Source: Hydnum rufescens UP504
Taxonomy: Eukaryota; Basidiomycota; Agaricomycetes; Cantharellales; Hydnaceae
Assembly (NCBI GenBank): GCA_014904985.1
Contig: MU128912.1
Location: forward strand, 529,368-593,367
Reading direction: 5' to 3'
Length of the DNA stretch: 64,000 bases
This document shows positions 19,973 through 30,924 of the stretch, one piece after another. Within the stretch, counting starts at the first letter, position 1, and each line of letters begins with the position of its first letter. The position numbers and the translations under genes were made by a program. The notes below the pieces were generated by a model. It worked only from the letters and a program-made list of their open reading frames with translations, was not told the origin of the DNA and made no database searches.

Positions 19973-20810
19973 ATGGTCTGCAACTGTCTTCAGGAATACC
20001 ATGAAGCAGGGATTCCTATATCTCATGTAATTGTCAAGGCATTCCTCCTTGGAACCATTCGATCCCAAGCACCCAAGCTACTTGAAGATGGGAGGTCCAA
20101 ATGTTCTGACTTGTTCATACATTGCTTTCTACATGCCAACCTACATTGGTCAATGTGTACTACCACCCAGGCATCACAGAAGCTTCTGGATGACTGGGAG
20201 AAGCAGTGTGAAGATGCCATCTTATGTCTCTCATACAATATAAAAATGTTCAATATCCCTGCAGAACTTGTCATTAATGCTGACCAGACCAGCATGTGTC
20301 TTGTTCCTGATAGCATGGTCTGGGGCTAAGCAGGTTGCAGCCATGGCAAAAGAAGAGAAACATCAATTTACACTCATGGTAGCAACATCTGCAGCTGGCA
20401 AAGTGGTCCCTTTCCAATCCATCCATAAGGGAAAGACTGGGGCGAGTCTGCCAAGTCAAGAAAGTCATGCAGAAGGGGAGAAAATGGGGATCTTGTGGAC
20501 TCCTGGTGGCCTGACTCACTGGAGCTCCATTTTGTCTATGAAAGTGGTATGTGGCTTGTATTATCAATGTGGAACCATTACCTGGGCCTCACTATTCTCT
20601 TAGTGGGTGGATAAAGTCTTAGAGCCCCATATCCAGCATGTCAAAGTGCAACTGCAGCTTTCTGAGTGACAGAAGTCAATATTGCTTATTGATGTATGGT
20701 CAGTTCATCACTCAGAGGAGTTTACTGAATGGATGAAAGACAAGCACCCAAATATAAAGATTGGCTTCATTCCTGGTGGATGTATGTGTTTGCTATCAGC
20801 CCAGGGAAAC
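19973..20810 (+). pseudogene. DDE-superfamily (pogo/Fot1-like) transposase relic
   Basis: Family features in two frames: GIPISHVIVKAFLLGTI and LLDDWEKQCEDAIL, then the first catalytic Asp in VINADQTSM, followed after a frame shift near 20325 by AKQVAAMAKEEKHQFTLMV and FQSIHKGKT, the expected G-KQV..KEEKR-FTL arrangement. A third block at 20680-20790 (LLIDVWSVHHSEEF, then IGFIPGGC) supplies the second Asp region. Frame shifts and stops make it inactive, and the C-terminus is lost at about 20810. Such enzymes cut and paste DNA; terminal repeats are not seen here. Confidence 0.75.
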
Positions 20811-20977
20811 AAGTTTTGACCTCTTAGGCTGGCTTTCACTACACAGGAAGGGACCTAAGAGGTCCAGCACTGATATCCAGCAGCTCCTGCAATCACCAGC
20901 ACTCAGCTGCTATCACCAGCACTCAGCTGCTATCAGGGCTTTCTTCTAGCACCTGTTGTCATACTGAGAGCCAGCTG

Positions 20978-21505
20978 CTCCAATCCATTCTATAGTAGCT
21001 GCTATATCATCAGAAGAGCTCTTCATAGGTCCTAATCTGTGGCTGTGTGGCTGTGCTTACAGCAGCAGCTGCTAGCAGCTCCTATAATGAACAACAATCA
21101 GCTGCTATGTGCCCATGCAGCTACTAAGACTCAGAGTCAGCACCTCCTATCCATCCCAAAGTAGCTGATATATCATCAGAAAAGCTGGTATGTGGCTGTG
21201 CTCCTAGCAGCTGCTGGTATATTGAGAATGAGCAGCTCCTATAATGAACAGTAATCAGCTGCTATATGGCATGTGGCTGCTGATATTCAGAGCAGCAGCT
21301 CCTATCACTTCTATAGCAGCTGATATAACATCCCAAGAGCTGCTCATAAGCTCTGCTGTGCTGATATGTGGCTGTGCTTTGAGCAGGTACTGGTATACTG
21401 AGAGCTATCAGCTCCTATAATGATCAATAATAAGCTGCTATATCAGTATGCAGCTACTGAGATTTAAAGCCAGCAGCTCCTCTCCATTCCATAGCAGCTC
21501 CAATC
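20978..21505. repeat. Degenerate tandem repeat, about 155-185 bp, AGCAGCTCCTAT-rich
   Basis: At least three units, each with CTCCTATCCATTC-like start, TAGCAGCTGATATATCATCA-like text, a TGTGGCTGTGCT segment and AGCAGCTCCTATAATGA, separated by insertions and deletions. The recurring AGCTGCT gives many short inverted repeats. Confidence 0.75.
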
Positions 21506-21579
21506 TACTTCACAACTAGCTGATACACCTTAGGCTTGAGTGTGCCTACTTGTAGTACAAAAAATCATGGGTAGGTGGG

Positions 21580-21690
21580 AGGGGGTTGAAAGTCCAGTGG
21601 TCTAAGCTGCCAAAGTCCCAGGTGCCCTACAGTGAGGTCACAGGTTCAAATTCTGCTGTTGGAACATTTCTGGTGACTAATCATACTTAC
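21580..21690 (+). mobile_element. tRNA-derived SINE head (Leu/Ser type)
   Basis: AGTCCAGTGGTCTAAG at 21591-21606 resembles an A box of a long-variable-arm tRNA, and GGTTCAAATTC at 21653-21663 is a B box with CpG decayed to CpA. Spacing fits a type II tRNA, but no clean cloverleaf can be drawn, so it is a SINE relic rather than a tRNA gene. The 3' tail is not delimited. Confidence 0.5.
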
Positions 21691-21699
21691 AGCAGCACA

Positions 21700-22440
21700 T
21701 GTAAGACTGATTAGTCAGCATCCCCCAACCAGGGGTAGACATTCACCAAGCCAATTTCAACCCTAACCCCTCAACCATCAACTATACTACTAGACATGGG
21801 GGTAGACATTCCCAACCTGTACCATGTCAACTCCAACCCCCAACAACCCAACCCTCAACAAGCAGCTGCTGGGGGACAAGCAGCTGCTAAGTGGAGAAAT
21901 GAGCAAGTCAAGATATGATATCAATACAGATGTGTTGAATTGGCTTAGGTGTAATCTGCAGCTGGTACAGTCAGTGCACTGAACCAGCCACACACCACTA
22001 TTGAGACTCATTATGCTACCCTATAGGCATGGAAAAAAAGTGAGGTCAAAAATTGGAATTTATCTTATCCATGCTTGATGAGCAATGATGAGGTGGTCTC
22101 AACAATGGGCAAGCAATATGAAGAAGATCCCTCATTTGCCTTACAAGTGACTCCACTGTGGAAGATAAAAACATCCAGTATCAGAAAACACGAAATCACA
22201 CCACTCCCAGCCTTTGGACGATCACATGACCAATTACGAAATTAATTATGGCTACATGCAGAAATCGAATTCGTTCTATAACTCCGTCAGTTTTGATCAG
22301 AGAAGTGCGCCCATATAACGCTTAGAAAGCTACGATTCACACCTTTCAAACGGTACCAAACACAAGTCGAACGGACCAAAACTGCACTCTCCAGGCCAAT
22401 TTTACTACCAAAATCCGGGATTTCCAGTAAAAAACGAATT
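21700..22440. other. No gene seen; element flank
   Basis: A short duplication (GGGGTAGACATTC at 21732 and 21797) is visible. From about 22190 CpG becomes frequent and blocks such as CCGTCAGTTTTGATC appear, related in inverted orientation to family D LTR internal blocks. Confidence 0.4.
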
Positions 22441-23836
22441 TCTCCTGTCAGTTCGCATTCAATCCTCTCGGAACGACCGCGCCTAGAAAGATATAAAAAA
22501 TCCGCATCCGACGGTACCTAGCGCGCAAAGAACAGATCAAAACTGAACTCTACAGAATGATATTACTATCAGAATCAACACCCATCAGTAAAAAATGAAT
22601 TTCTCTGTCAGTTTACACCGGATCTGCTTGGAACCACTGCGCCCAGAAAGCTGTTAAAAATTCGCATCTAATGATATCAAGAGCGTCTATTACGGATGCA
22701 AACTGCTGTTTCTGCATTGAATCCCATCCCATGCACTTGTCCCCATTATCAACCAACAACAAAACACCTTAACCATTGTACTATGCTCAAATTAATCTCC
22801 AAAACCCGGAGATATCCTTTCATTTCGCCTCCAGAATGCTCCACATGGTCAGTGACCACATGCTCCAAGCATTCCACATGCTCAGCAAATTGGTGACATC
22901 ACCCCCCCTCATGATTCCTTTTGTTCTCTTTATGAATGACATCACTATGACATCACCCCTCATGATTTCTTTTGTTCTCCTTATGCATGACTCAGCTATG
23001 ACCGCATTATTACATCATCTTGTTATTTTTCTTTTGTTCTCACCTATGACTCACATATGACTCACCCATGGGGGAGTCATATTTCTTAAACACAGCCACC
23101 TTCAGAAAGGTATAAAAGCTGGTAGATTTCCTGTACCCCACACAATCATCTCCTCTCTGGAAATCATCACTGTCAACCACTGTCAACTTTTCTGCTTGCC
23201 TCTAAAGAACAGTCTATCTATAAGCCATCTGGAGCTAAGTCATCTTCAAGGTTGTTGAGACAAAGCCACTGGTAGCCCTCTACGCGAATCACTAAAGCCA
23301 AGGATAGTTGCAGGACCTAAGGTTAGAGTTGCTGGACATCCAAGGAAAAGTAAGCATAACGAAATACATATCAGGTTTTGAAGAAAGAAGAAAGAAACAT
23401 ACTAACAAAGACTAACCAAGCACTGACCAGTCTATAACCCACAGATATCCGCATTTTGACCAGGAGAATGTAAACAAGAATACACAAATATCAGTAAACA
23501 GACCAACACAACATGAACAACATATAAGCCTTTCCACAAGCATCCCAGATGTATAAGCCTTTCCATAAGCATCCTACACGATGTATAAGCCTTTCCACAA
23601 GCATCCCAAATGTATAAGCCTTTCTACAAGCATCCCAAATGATATATCATTGACTACAGCTAGTCCATATCCCTTCCTATTCTCCACTGAACACCATACA
23701 CATCTTGCAGAGTGTGATCAACCATTGAAGTGAACCAGCCCAACAAATAACAACAGAAATACAGTCTCCCATCCACACACTGGCTGAACCAGAGTTTGAT
23801 TTGACAGTCATCGGAGCTCCCAACCCTTCTTCTATA
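22441..23836 (+). repeat. Dispersed repeat, copy 2 (less decayed)
   Basis: Partner of 411-2310 without the solo LTR. CpG retained here (such as TTCGCATC, GAGCGTCT, TACGGATGC) appears as TpG or CpA in the other copy. It contains TATA-like GGTATAAAAGC near 23109, tandem ATAAGCCTTTCCACAAGCAT blocks near 23524-23640, and runs into the open frame at 23729. Confidence 0.75.
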
Positions 23837-24211
23837 CCGCTATTACATAATACTGAGGACATTGACAATCCTGAAAACACTGACATAGACTTTGACAATG
23901 ATACCAAGCTCTCTGCCCAAATTCTTGCACACCTACACTTTGGCAAGTTTCAAACAAGGCCACAGGCATTCATGCTTCATGGTAACACCTTTGTGACTAA
24001 CAAGTCCAATGAGTCTGGCAAAAATGATGGCTATCAGATCACCAGTCCATTCAATGATGAAACCTTTACTGACAATGATGCAGAAGGTGAAACTGATCCG
24101 GAAGGGGAAGACCAGTCTGTCAATGGAGAGGAATTAAATGACAGTGAGTCCAGATCATGTAATATGTCCATAAACCAAGTATACTTACCCCAGTCTATTG
24201 CCAGGAGGTGA
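23729..24211 (+). CDS. Hypothetical acidic protein downstream of the repeat leader
   Basis: Open for about 160 codons with no ATG near its start (first open codon after TGA at 23726), so it is probably a fragment or spliced. Acidic, with runs such as DNDAEGETDPEGED and LLHNTEDIDNPENTD. No domain recognised. It follows the TATA-bearing repeat, which suggests it is the first ORF of a mobile element. The corresponding part is missing from copy 1 after 2310. Confidence 0.35.
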   Translation, partial: SEPAQQITTEIQSPIHTLAEPEFDLTVIGAPNPSSIPLLHNTEDIDNPENTDIDFDNDTKLSAQILAHLHFGKFQTRPQAFMLHGNTFVTNKSNESGKNDGYQITSPFNDETFTDNDAEGETDPEGEDQSVNGEELNDSESRSCNMSINQVYLPQSIARR

Positions 24212-24689
24212 TCTTGATTCAAAGATTGATGACAAGGGTCTGCAATCCCAGTCCAATTGACAGTTCAACAAATCAATCAATAGATTCAAATCTGGTGGTG
24301 ACAACAACAATAATTCCACTTCAATGTGGGCACAAGTGTGATCAAGCCAATACCAAACCCCTGAAATTGAACTTGTTCCAGGGTTTGCTGGCCAAGTTTT
24401 CATTATTGATGACTAGGCTGCTGATAAATTTTGTTTGCTGCATGAAATTATAATTTTTCCACTCATTCAACTCAATTTTACACTAGTCCATAGTTTTCAC
24501 CATTCTGGGCACCCTGGGTGACTCCAGAGCCCTTTTAAACCTATTCTACTACCTACACTTGATTTTCAAGGTGTTATGCCAGATTTTTTAGCTATGAAAG
24601 CCCCCCTCCCCAAATGTGATGCTGTTGTTATGGATTCTAACACAGACCCCCAAGAGTGTTATGTGACACTTTCATAGACTTATGATGAG
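24212..24689. other. No gene seen
   Basis: Stop-rich decayed sequence between the acidic frame and the copia RNase H relic; it may contain further degraded pol sequence. Confidence 0.35.
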
Positions 24690-24925
24690 TACAGTACACA
24701 TTGATAATCAATCAGCGATCACCCTGATGGAAAATCCCCAATTTCATGTGTGATCAAAACACATTGATGTACAATTTCATTTCATTTGGGAAACAATACA
24801 ATGAGGCATAGCAACAGTCCATTGGTGCCCTACAAACGAAATGACCACAGACATATTTACAAAGTTGCTCCCACACCCGAAACTCAAACAATTCTGGACG
24901 GACTTAGGAATGGCATCGGTCTGAG
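24690..24925 (+). pseudogene. Ty1/copia RNase H C-terminal relic
   Basis: Reads DNQSAITLMENPQFHV, stop, SKHIDVQFHFIWE, then VHWCPTNEMTTDIFTKLLP and a terminal stop. These are the standard C-terminal copia motifs (DNQSAI, SKHID, DIFTK). The TGA before SKHID stands where Arg is expected. A purine tract (GAGGGGGAG) and an LTR follow. Confidence 0.85.
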
Positions 24926-24931
24926 GGGGAG

Positions 24932-25135
24932 TATTGGAATGAATACATCCCGATATGGGAATAAACCCGGAACCTTCCGGAAGGATCTAAAACCGTCCAG
25001 GACCGTATAGGCCCGTCTACATCCGTTATTCCCGTATATACTCGAACCCTGTAGATACATGTATTCGTATATAAATACCGAGATTTTACTCGGTAAATTA
25101 TAGTGTCATTTCTCTAAAAGACTTATATCTTAACA
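24932..25135 (+). mobile_element. Copia 3' LTR, about 204 bp, family E
   Basis: Follows the polypurine tract directly. It begins TATTGGAATGAATAC (first G of TG probably mutated) and ends near CTTAACA. CpG-rich; contains CGTATATAAATACC. The 5' LTR was not found in this window. Confidence 0.65.
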
Positions 25136-25137
25136 TA

Positions 25138-25600
25138 CCTACCACCCCCAAACCCCCACATTTTTCAAGGGGGACCCAGAGCCAAAAAATAGGTCCTGGG
25201 AAGCCCAATTTTTCAAGCTGGATAACAGAGAGTATTACAAACAACCTCATATAGATTACACCTAGTTAGCTAAGATACACCTATAGAGAATATCCTAGCT
25301 AACTAGTTACCCAGAGTTGATTTCCTCGGGTGCTATGAAAGACAGTAGTTTCAAGAGAAATGGCAAAAAATTGAGGTGACAATGAAGAGCAGTGTCAAGA
25401 ACGTGGGCAATGATGCCGAGGGCGGAACTCAACACTAACGCGGCTGCACTTGCTTACATCATATATTGTAGAAAACAGGCCTCTGCAATAGGGCCTTTTT
25501 TTTTTTCTTCCGCGCTCCATATGGCTTATCAAATCGACAAATTTCTGGCAGATCAGTGCGGAAAGGGAAACAGTGCTAATACGCGCATGATGTTCTTCCG
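25138..25600. other. Boundary between repeats and gene island; no gene seen
   Basis: No supported ORF. CpG frequency rises from about 25.3 kb, and a T11 tract lies near 25497. Confidence 0.4.
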
Positions 25601-26665
25601 TCATAGTACAGTCAGGTGATATGATGAATAGGTGATCCAACATCCAGCATCGTCTCGCCCATACGTATGGGATATTTCGGGGATATGTTGCCGCACATCA
25701 ACTCTTTGCAAAGACTTGAAACGATGGGCGCATGCCATAAACCTTTCAGAGAAGCGTGAGTCGCGATCTCCTGAGAGTTCCAAGTGCACCAAATCGCACA
25801 ATGAAGTCAAGACGTCCAACAGCTCGGCATCGTCTAGATCGATGGTAAAATGGTTTATAGCAAGGGATTGAAGTCGGGGGAGATGGCGTATCACTGATGG
25901 AAAGATGTCTGGTGTCTGACAGAGGCGGACGCGCAAGTGGAGGAGGTCGGCCGTCGAAGACCGTATATTCTCCAAAAGGATGCCACAGTCATCATTCTCC
26001 ATTATCCCCACTGTCAAATTAGTTACGGGACAGGCCTGGAGAATGCTACTATGTTCTACACGACCGAGCTGGACGGTCTCCAGGAAAGGGAGAGGAAGGG
26101 GTGGTGATTTCGGCGACAGGTGAAATCCTCTTCCATAGTGCTCCCATTTAAGCGATTTAATGGTCGGTCGACTCCGCCAGAAATCGTGATCCTTCATGAT
26201 CGCCAGGCCCATTGGCTCACTGAGGATGATGTGATCTAGACGCGGAGCTACACCGTAGATCCCAAACGAATCGAGGACCAGTTTGCAAGGAGTACGGCGG
26301 AAAACATCGAGTCTGATGGAGGAGAGGTTGGTAGCGAGCCGGAGACTAGAGAAGAGCTCCCGGATGACCGCTTCTGCTTCTTCGCGCGTCCCCAGTGAGC
26401 CTTCAAGCCCCAGGCGAAGATCGCGAAGATGCTGTGCGCGGCCCTCTCGCGAGATGATAGAGGCTGCCGTCCGGAGATGTGTCCACAAATTATGGGGGCC
26501 TTCGAGGTTATGGGTTTGGATGGAGATGGTCCTCCAAAGACGTTTGCTGGCCTCATGATGAAGGTCACGACTGACGAGAGCAACCTCCTTGAGGGTTTCG
26601 AACTCGACATGTTCGATGATCGCACATAACACATCGTAAGGGATCGGGAATGACAGGGGAACCAT
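25601..26665 (-). CDS. F-box domain protein
   Basis: Single exon, 354 residues. The N-terminus FPIPYDVLCAIIEHVEFETL followed by KEVALVSRDLHHEASKRLW is a typical fungal F-box (residues about 5-50), which recruits substrates to SCF ubiquitin ligases through Skp1. The rest has irregular Leu-rich segments (LRDLRLGL, LHLRVRL, LQSLAINHF, LVHLELSG) like the leucine-rich regions of many basidiomycete F-box proteins; the substrate cannot be told. The ATG at 26665 is the only one upstream of the F-box. It lies about 200 bp downstream of, and parallel to, the HDA1 gene. Codon use and CpG content are those of a normal host gene. Confidence 0.85.
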   Translation of the reverse strand: MVPLSFPIPYDVLCAIIEHVEFETLKEVALVSRDLHHEASKRLWRTISIQTHNLEGPHNLWTHLRTAASIISREGRAQHLRDLRLGLEGSLGTREEAEAVIRELFSSLRLATNLSSIRLDVFRRTPCKLVLDSFGIYGVAPRLDHIILSEPMGLAIMKDHDFWRSRPTIKSLKWEHYGRGFHLSPKSPPLPLPFLETVQLGRVEHSSILQACPVTNLTVGIMENDDCGILLENIRSSTADLLHLRVRLCQTPDIFPSVIRHLPRLQSLAINHFTIDLDDAELLDVLTSLCDLVHLELSGDRDSRFSERFMACAHRFKSLQRVDVRQHIPEISHTYGRDDAGCWITYSSYHLTVL

Positions 26666-26865
26666 CTCCTAGTTATGGAGACGACACATCAAGACCGCAT
26701 GTTTCATGATCAAGGCCATCAATATTTACGAACTACGCTCAAGGACATGGCGGCGACTAGCATGAGACTTGCTTCCGGCGATTAGCTTCCCAAAAATTCG
26801 AGGTCTGATAAATTATGACAGCAGCACGTATATGCACAAGATCTCCCCTTACGACTACAGAACTA

Positions 26866-29787
26866 TTAATTTGCTTCGACTTTACTGCTAACAAATTCAT
26901 CGATACTTGGCATCGCTTCCTCGAAAAGCTTGGTCACTCGTTCTTGAGCTATTGAGACCACGCACCCACGAAGTCAAAGTCCGATTCAAAGCGAGGAGTG
27001 ATTAGACGAAAAACTAACCGAAAGTCTTTGCCACTCCATACCTCCGAAGCATCGCCTTCTTCGTCAAAAAGGTGCTGTGAGTCTCAGGTATCGCCAAATA
27101 CGAAACCTGATGAGCACAGACTAGGTAAGCGTACATACATTCCAACCAGAACGGAAAAAGACTTGCTTCCTTAAACCACCCCTGAATATCGTCGGAGCCT
27201 CTTGGATAATGGGGTGAGTGTTGCATGCCAACAACTTGAACTATTGCCTTCACTAATTTCGTGACCGCTAGCAGAAAATTGTGAATCCGCAAGCAAGCAT
27301 TCATAGGCCAGTAAAGCACGTACGCCTGGAACTAATCAGGTCCACCATAGCACGAGTAGCCGATCCATGAGATATGACGACGACCCTCTTCGCATCCGTC
27401 AATCTGAGTCCATGCACAAAAGGTTTAGTCAGGTTTGGGGAACATAGATGGGAGACACACTCGACATAGTTATCCCATAGATAGGTCATCACTTCGGTCA
27501 AGGTGGGCTGCATACAGATTGAAGCTCAGTATTGTCTCTGCCACAGTCCACTGCAGAAGAGTCGCTGGAATGGTTCACCATGGGGGTCTTCTTATTGGGA
27601 ACGCGTAGTTTCGCAAGTATGTTCACGTCTAACAGACTCCAATCCTTCTTAATTGTCCAGTCGACGACACGACGGCTCACGTCGACCTATAAAACCGACT
27701 GGATCAGGAAGATATAAGGATCTAATTTCCAGAACCTACAATGTACGAGTTCTCCGTTTTAATGTTGCAATACAACACGCTACTGAATTCAGCGAACACA
27801 TTTCCGCTATTCAAAACCGGATTGAATAATAGGACATTCCTTATATACAAGGAATACCTACAAGTCATGTACGAAGAGCACAAGAGTATGTGCATCCCAG
27901 AGGTTCCGCCTGAAATAGTCGCATTGAAGAACTTTGTCGAACTAGCAGCTGAAACACTCACGAGCATATCACTTGTCCTCCAAAGCTCTGCTGCAATGAT
28001 TCTCTGGCGAATGGGATGGTTTGTAGTTTGTACGTCTTGAACATCGCATGCATGCGATGGGCTTTAAGAAGCTCTAATTGTATTGATTGACGAACGAATG
28101 AATGGTCGTATCCGAGCCGGTAATACTGTGTACACACCTGAAATCGTGATGACGTCCTCCTGAACCTCTGATTACCACAATAAGGGTGAACATAGTGTCC
28201 ACTGTTCAGCTGAATCACTCACCTTCTGAAGGTTCCAAAGCCTTGGGATTTATACATTTCCAGTAACGAGATTGCACGATGGATACCTGATATATAGTTT
28301 CTGTCGCTGCCTCGGAGGCAACAAGGGGGTTCAGGTGAGGTGCTGTCCCGCCGAGTAGTACTCGGGCAACGGCGAGGCACGATTGGGAGTTAGAATGTAC
28401 ATTATATCCACCCTGGCGGAAATGAAGTGTTTCGAGGCATAAACCATCGTTTACATCAGTTACATACCTCTGAATACAACGCAAATCTTTACCTCCAGTA
28501 TTACTGCCATTTTCCCACCAGCAAGAGGCGACAAAAGCTGTGTCATATGTGCATACCCTGCAGGAGTCACATTACATTCTCCCACAGGGTCACCAGCCGC
28601 AGCGTCGAACCCAGCCGAAACTTGAACATCATATATTCATTGAACGACGCATACTCAACCGAGCGAGGAACATACCGATGACAAGCTCTGGAGCAAATTC
28701 ATACGCGATTGGGAGCACGATTTTCATAAAGGCATAAAGATAATCAGCGTCCCCCATTCCAGGGGTAGGCCACGGGATGTTGACATTTCTACCATTCGAA
28801 ACGCTCAGCATCCTCGATGTTTATACTTGGCTCAACACACCTCCCAATACCTTTATCCATGCCACAGTGATCCATGTCCCCATAATTTCCCGACGGATAA
28901 AAGTCACCATTGTCATGCCGGTGTAAAGAAATGTAAAGAACATCAGGATCGTCGTAGAAGGCTTTCTGTGTACCATTACCTAGGTAGAACTCAAACGTCA
29001 GAATTCCATTAGATCTTGGACGATATTTCTTACCATGGTGCACATCCCTTCAGGAAAGATGTCAGTTATGAGTGAAGCGTGCCATAGAAGGGCTGCATAC
29101 CAGTCCACAATGAGAATTTTCTTCAGATTTGTTTTAGCCCGCACCACGCGGGCTGCAACCGCGACGTTATTGAAAAAGCAAAAGCCCATATGTTCGGAAG
29201 GCTCAGCATGATGGCCAGGCGGTCTAATTATAGCCAACGAATTGGCTACCTCGCCTCGAGCAACTGCCAAGGCTGCTTCAATGGCGCAGCCACAGCTCAA
29301 TTTCGCACATTCTGTGGTTGATGGTGAGATGTATAGTGATAGGTACTCGTAGTATAACGACGCCATCCTGATTCCTTCCTCCGACAGATCTTGAAAGGGT
29401 TAAGCATTGTCATTGACATTAAATGGCCGACGCCTAGCCTATCGAATGCCTACATTGTATATCTTCGACCTTCTCGATGTGGTCGGAGCCATGAACCAGT
29501 AATAGTTCCTCCTTGAGAACAGAGCGTGGCTCCAAACGTTTCATCCTGCGCACCAGACCGTTGACACTCAGCATATTGTCTATGCCGCGAATTCTTTCAG
29601 GTTGCTCGGGATGATCAGTATCCATGTATGGTCGGTGGAGAAGCATTTTCTCGTCGTAGATGTATCCAGATGGGAGTCTACCGAAAAGCTTAGGCGGATC
29701 GGGACTGCTATGCCTTTCAAGGGAGGCAGAATTCTTGGCTTCAGAAGCCGTTCCAATCGCTATATCCACATCCATGGACTCGTCCAT
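26866..29787 (-). CDS. hda1: Class II histone deacetylase HDA1 with C-terminal Arb2-like region
   Basis: Spliced gene. Zn-dependent lysine deacetylase acting on histone H3/H2B in repressive chromatin. Catalytic core seen as exons: [61 protein letters not shown] over a 14-nt exon; [62 protein letters not shown]. Exons (high to low): 29787-29454, 29389-29101, 29047-29034, 28979-28841, 28788-28676, 28620-28493, 28412-28223, 28165-28138, 28073-27962, 27909-27862, then less certain exons covering [61 protein letters not shown], ending in SSKVEAN and TAA at 26868-26866. Introns are 51-80 nt. The ATG at 29787 (MDESMDVD) is chosen because further upstream ATGs run into the APS kinase start; upstream ATGs to 30042 are possible. 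Confidence 0.9.
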
Positions 29788-29922
29788 AATGTCTCGTTCA
29801 GGAGGGATATCGCGTTCAGATAGGATGTTTTTCTCGAGCAAAAGCCAAGTATGGACGCGCGCGATGAAGTCGAGTTTCGATACCCGCGAACAGCCGGTAT
29901 CTGTTTCCGACGAGATCCCCGC
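29788..29922. promoter_or_regulatory. Short divergent promoter, HDA1 / APS kinase
   Basis: About 135 bp separate the two divergent ATGs, so both genes must share this space or overlap at their 5' ends. No TATA box seen. Confidence 0.5.
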
Positions 29923-30711
29923 ATGGCTACCAACATCACGTTTCCACCCAGGAATCGTCGGAAGTGCAGAGCGTAGGGGACTCCTTGGGCAGGCCGGAAT
30001 CACTGTATGGCTCACAGGTTTGAGCGCAAGTGGAAAAGTCAAGTCAATCTAATGTACACTGCGCCGCATTGGACTCATCTCGTCCCAGCGTAGTCCACGA
30101 TTGCGTGCGCCCTCGAACAGCACCTGCTCCATCTCAAGAAATTCACCTATATATTAGATGGTGATAATATCCGGTCCGGCCTTAACAAGGGTCTTAAATT
30201 TAGTGAAGCTGACCGAAACGAAAATATACGTCGGATCGGAGAGGTAAGAGAGCCTCGAATATCACACTCTACAAGCAGTCCGCGTAATCCCCATGTCGGG
30301 TCGTGTTTTTTTTCTGTGCAGGTCTCCAAATTATTCGCCGATGCGTGTGCGATCACGATTGTCTCCTTCATTTCCCCATACAAGACCGATCGCCAGTCGG
30401 CACGTCAACTCCACGAAGATGCAGGCATTCCATTTGTAGAGGTGTTCGTCGATGCGCCGCTCTCTGTCGTTGAAATACGGGATCCGAAAGGTTTGTACAA
30501 GAAAGCACGGGCTGGTGAGATAAAAGGTGCAGTGATCCCCATGATATCTTATTTCTTTTGCTGAATATTCGAGGTTGCAGATTTCACTGGGATATCCGCA
30601 CCATACGAAGCTCCGGATGCCCCTGAGATCCACATTCGTACGGACGAGCTCTCGGTTGAGGACAGTGTCCTTGAGATCACAAGATACCTGGAGGACCATC
30701 AGTACTTGTAA
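29923..30711 (+). CDS. met14: Adenylylsulfate (APS) kinase
   Basis: Phosphorylates APS to PAPS in sulfate assimilation. Four exons: 29923-30037, 30094-30243, 30322-30526 and 30581-30711. Visible: P-loop [10 protein letters not shown] then S across intron 1; [16 protein letters not shown] (APS site); [70 protein letters not shown]. Length about 199 residues, as expected for fungi. One defect: the ATG frame (MATNITF) leaves the P-loop frame by one base within TTTCCACCC near 29941-29948, where a family member would read TTTCACCC; a one-base error or mutation is the simplest explanation. Intron 1 has a weak GTCAAG donor. It is divergent from HDA1 and convergent with the kinase. Confidence 0.9.
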
Positions 30712-30924
30712 TTACATTGTCTCGGGCAGACAAACAAATTGTAGAGCATGTGCAATGATTCAAATGTGGTGCAACATGTCCTGCGCAAGACAACTAAGAA
30801 AAAGAAGATGCAGAAACGGAGAGCCAAAAGAGAAAATGGTCAAGACTTGGAGGAAGAGTCACGAACCCATTTTTCACCCGCGCACTGCATAGCAAAAATG
30901 GGGGATTTTAGCCGGGAACAAATC

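Noticed and set aside
20031..20949. Several short plus-strand frames
   Set aside because: They are other frames or tails of the transposase relic and of the AGCAGCTCC repeat.
21580..21690. Functional tRNA gene
   Set aside because: No complete cloverleaf and the B box has lost its CpG; a SINE relic is more likely.
29660..30052. 130-codon plus-strand frame including the APS kinase P-loop as the true N-terminus
   Set aside because: Most of it is antisense to HDA1 exon 1. The family start MATNITF at 29923 with a one-base break explains the data better.
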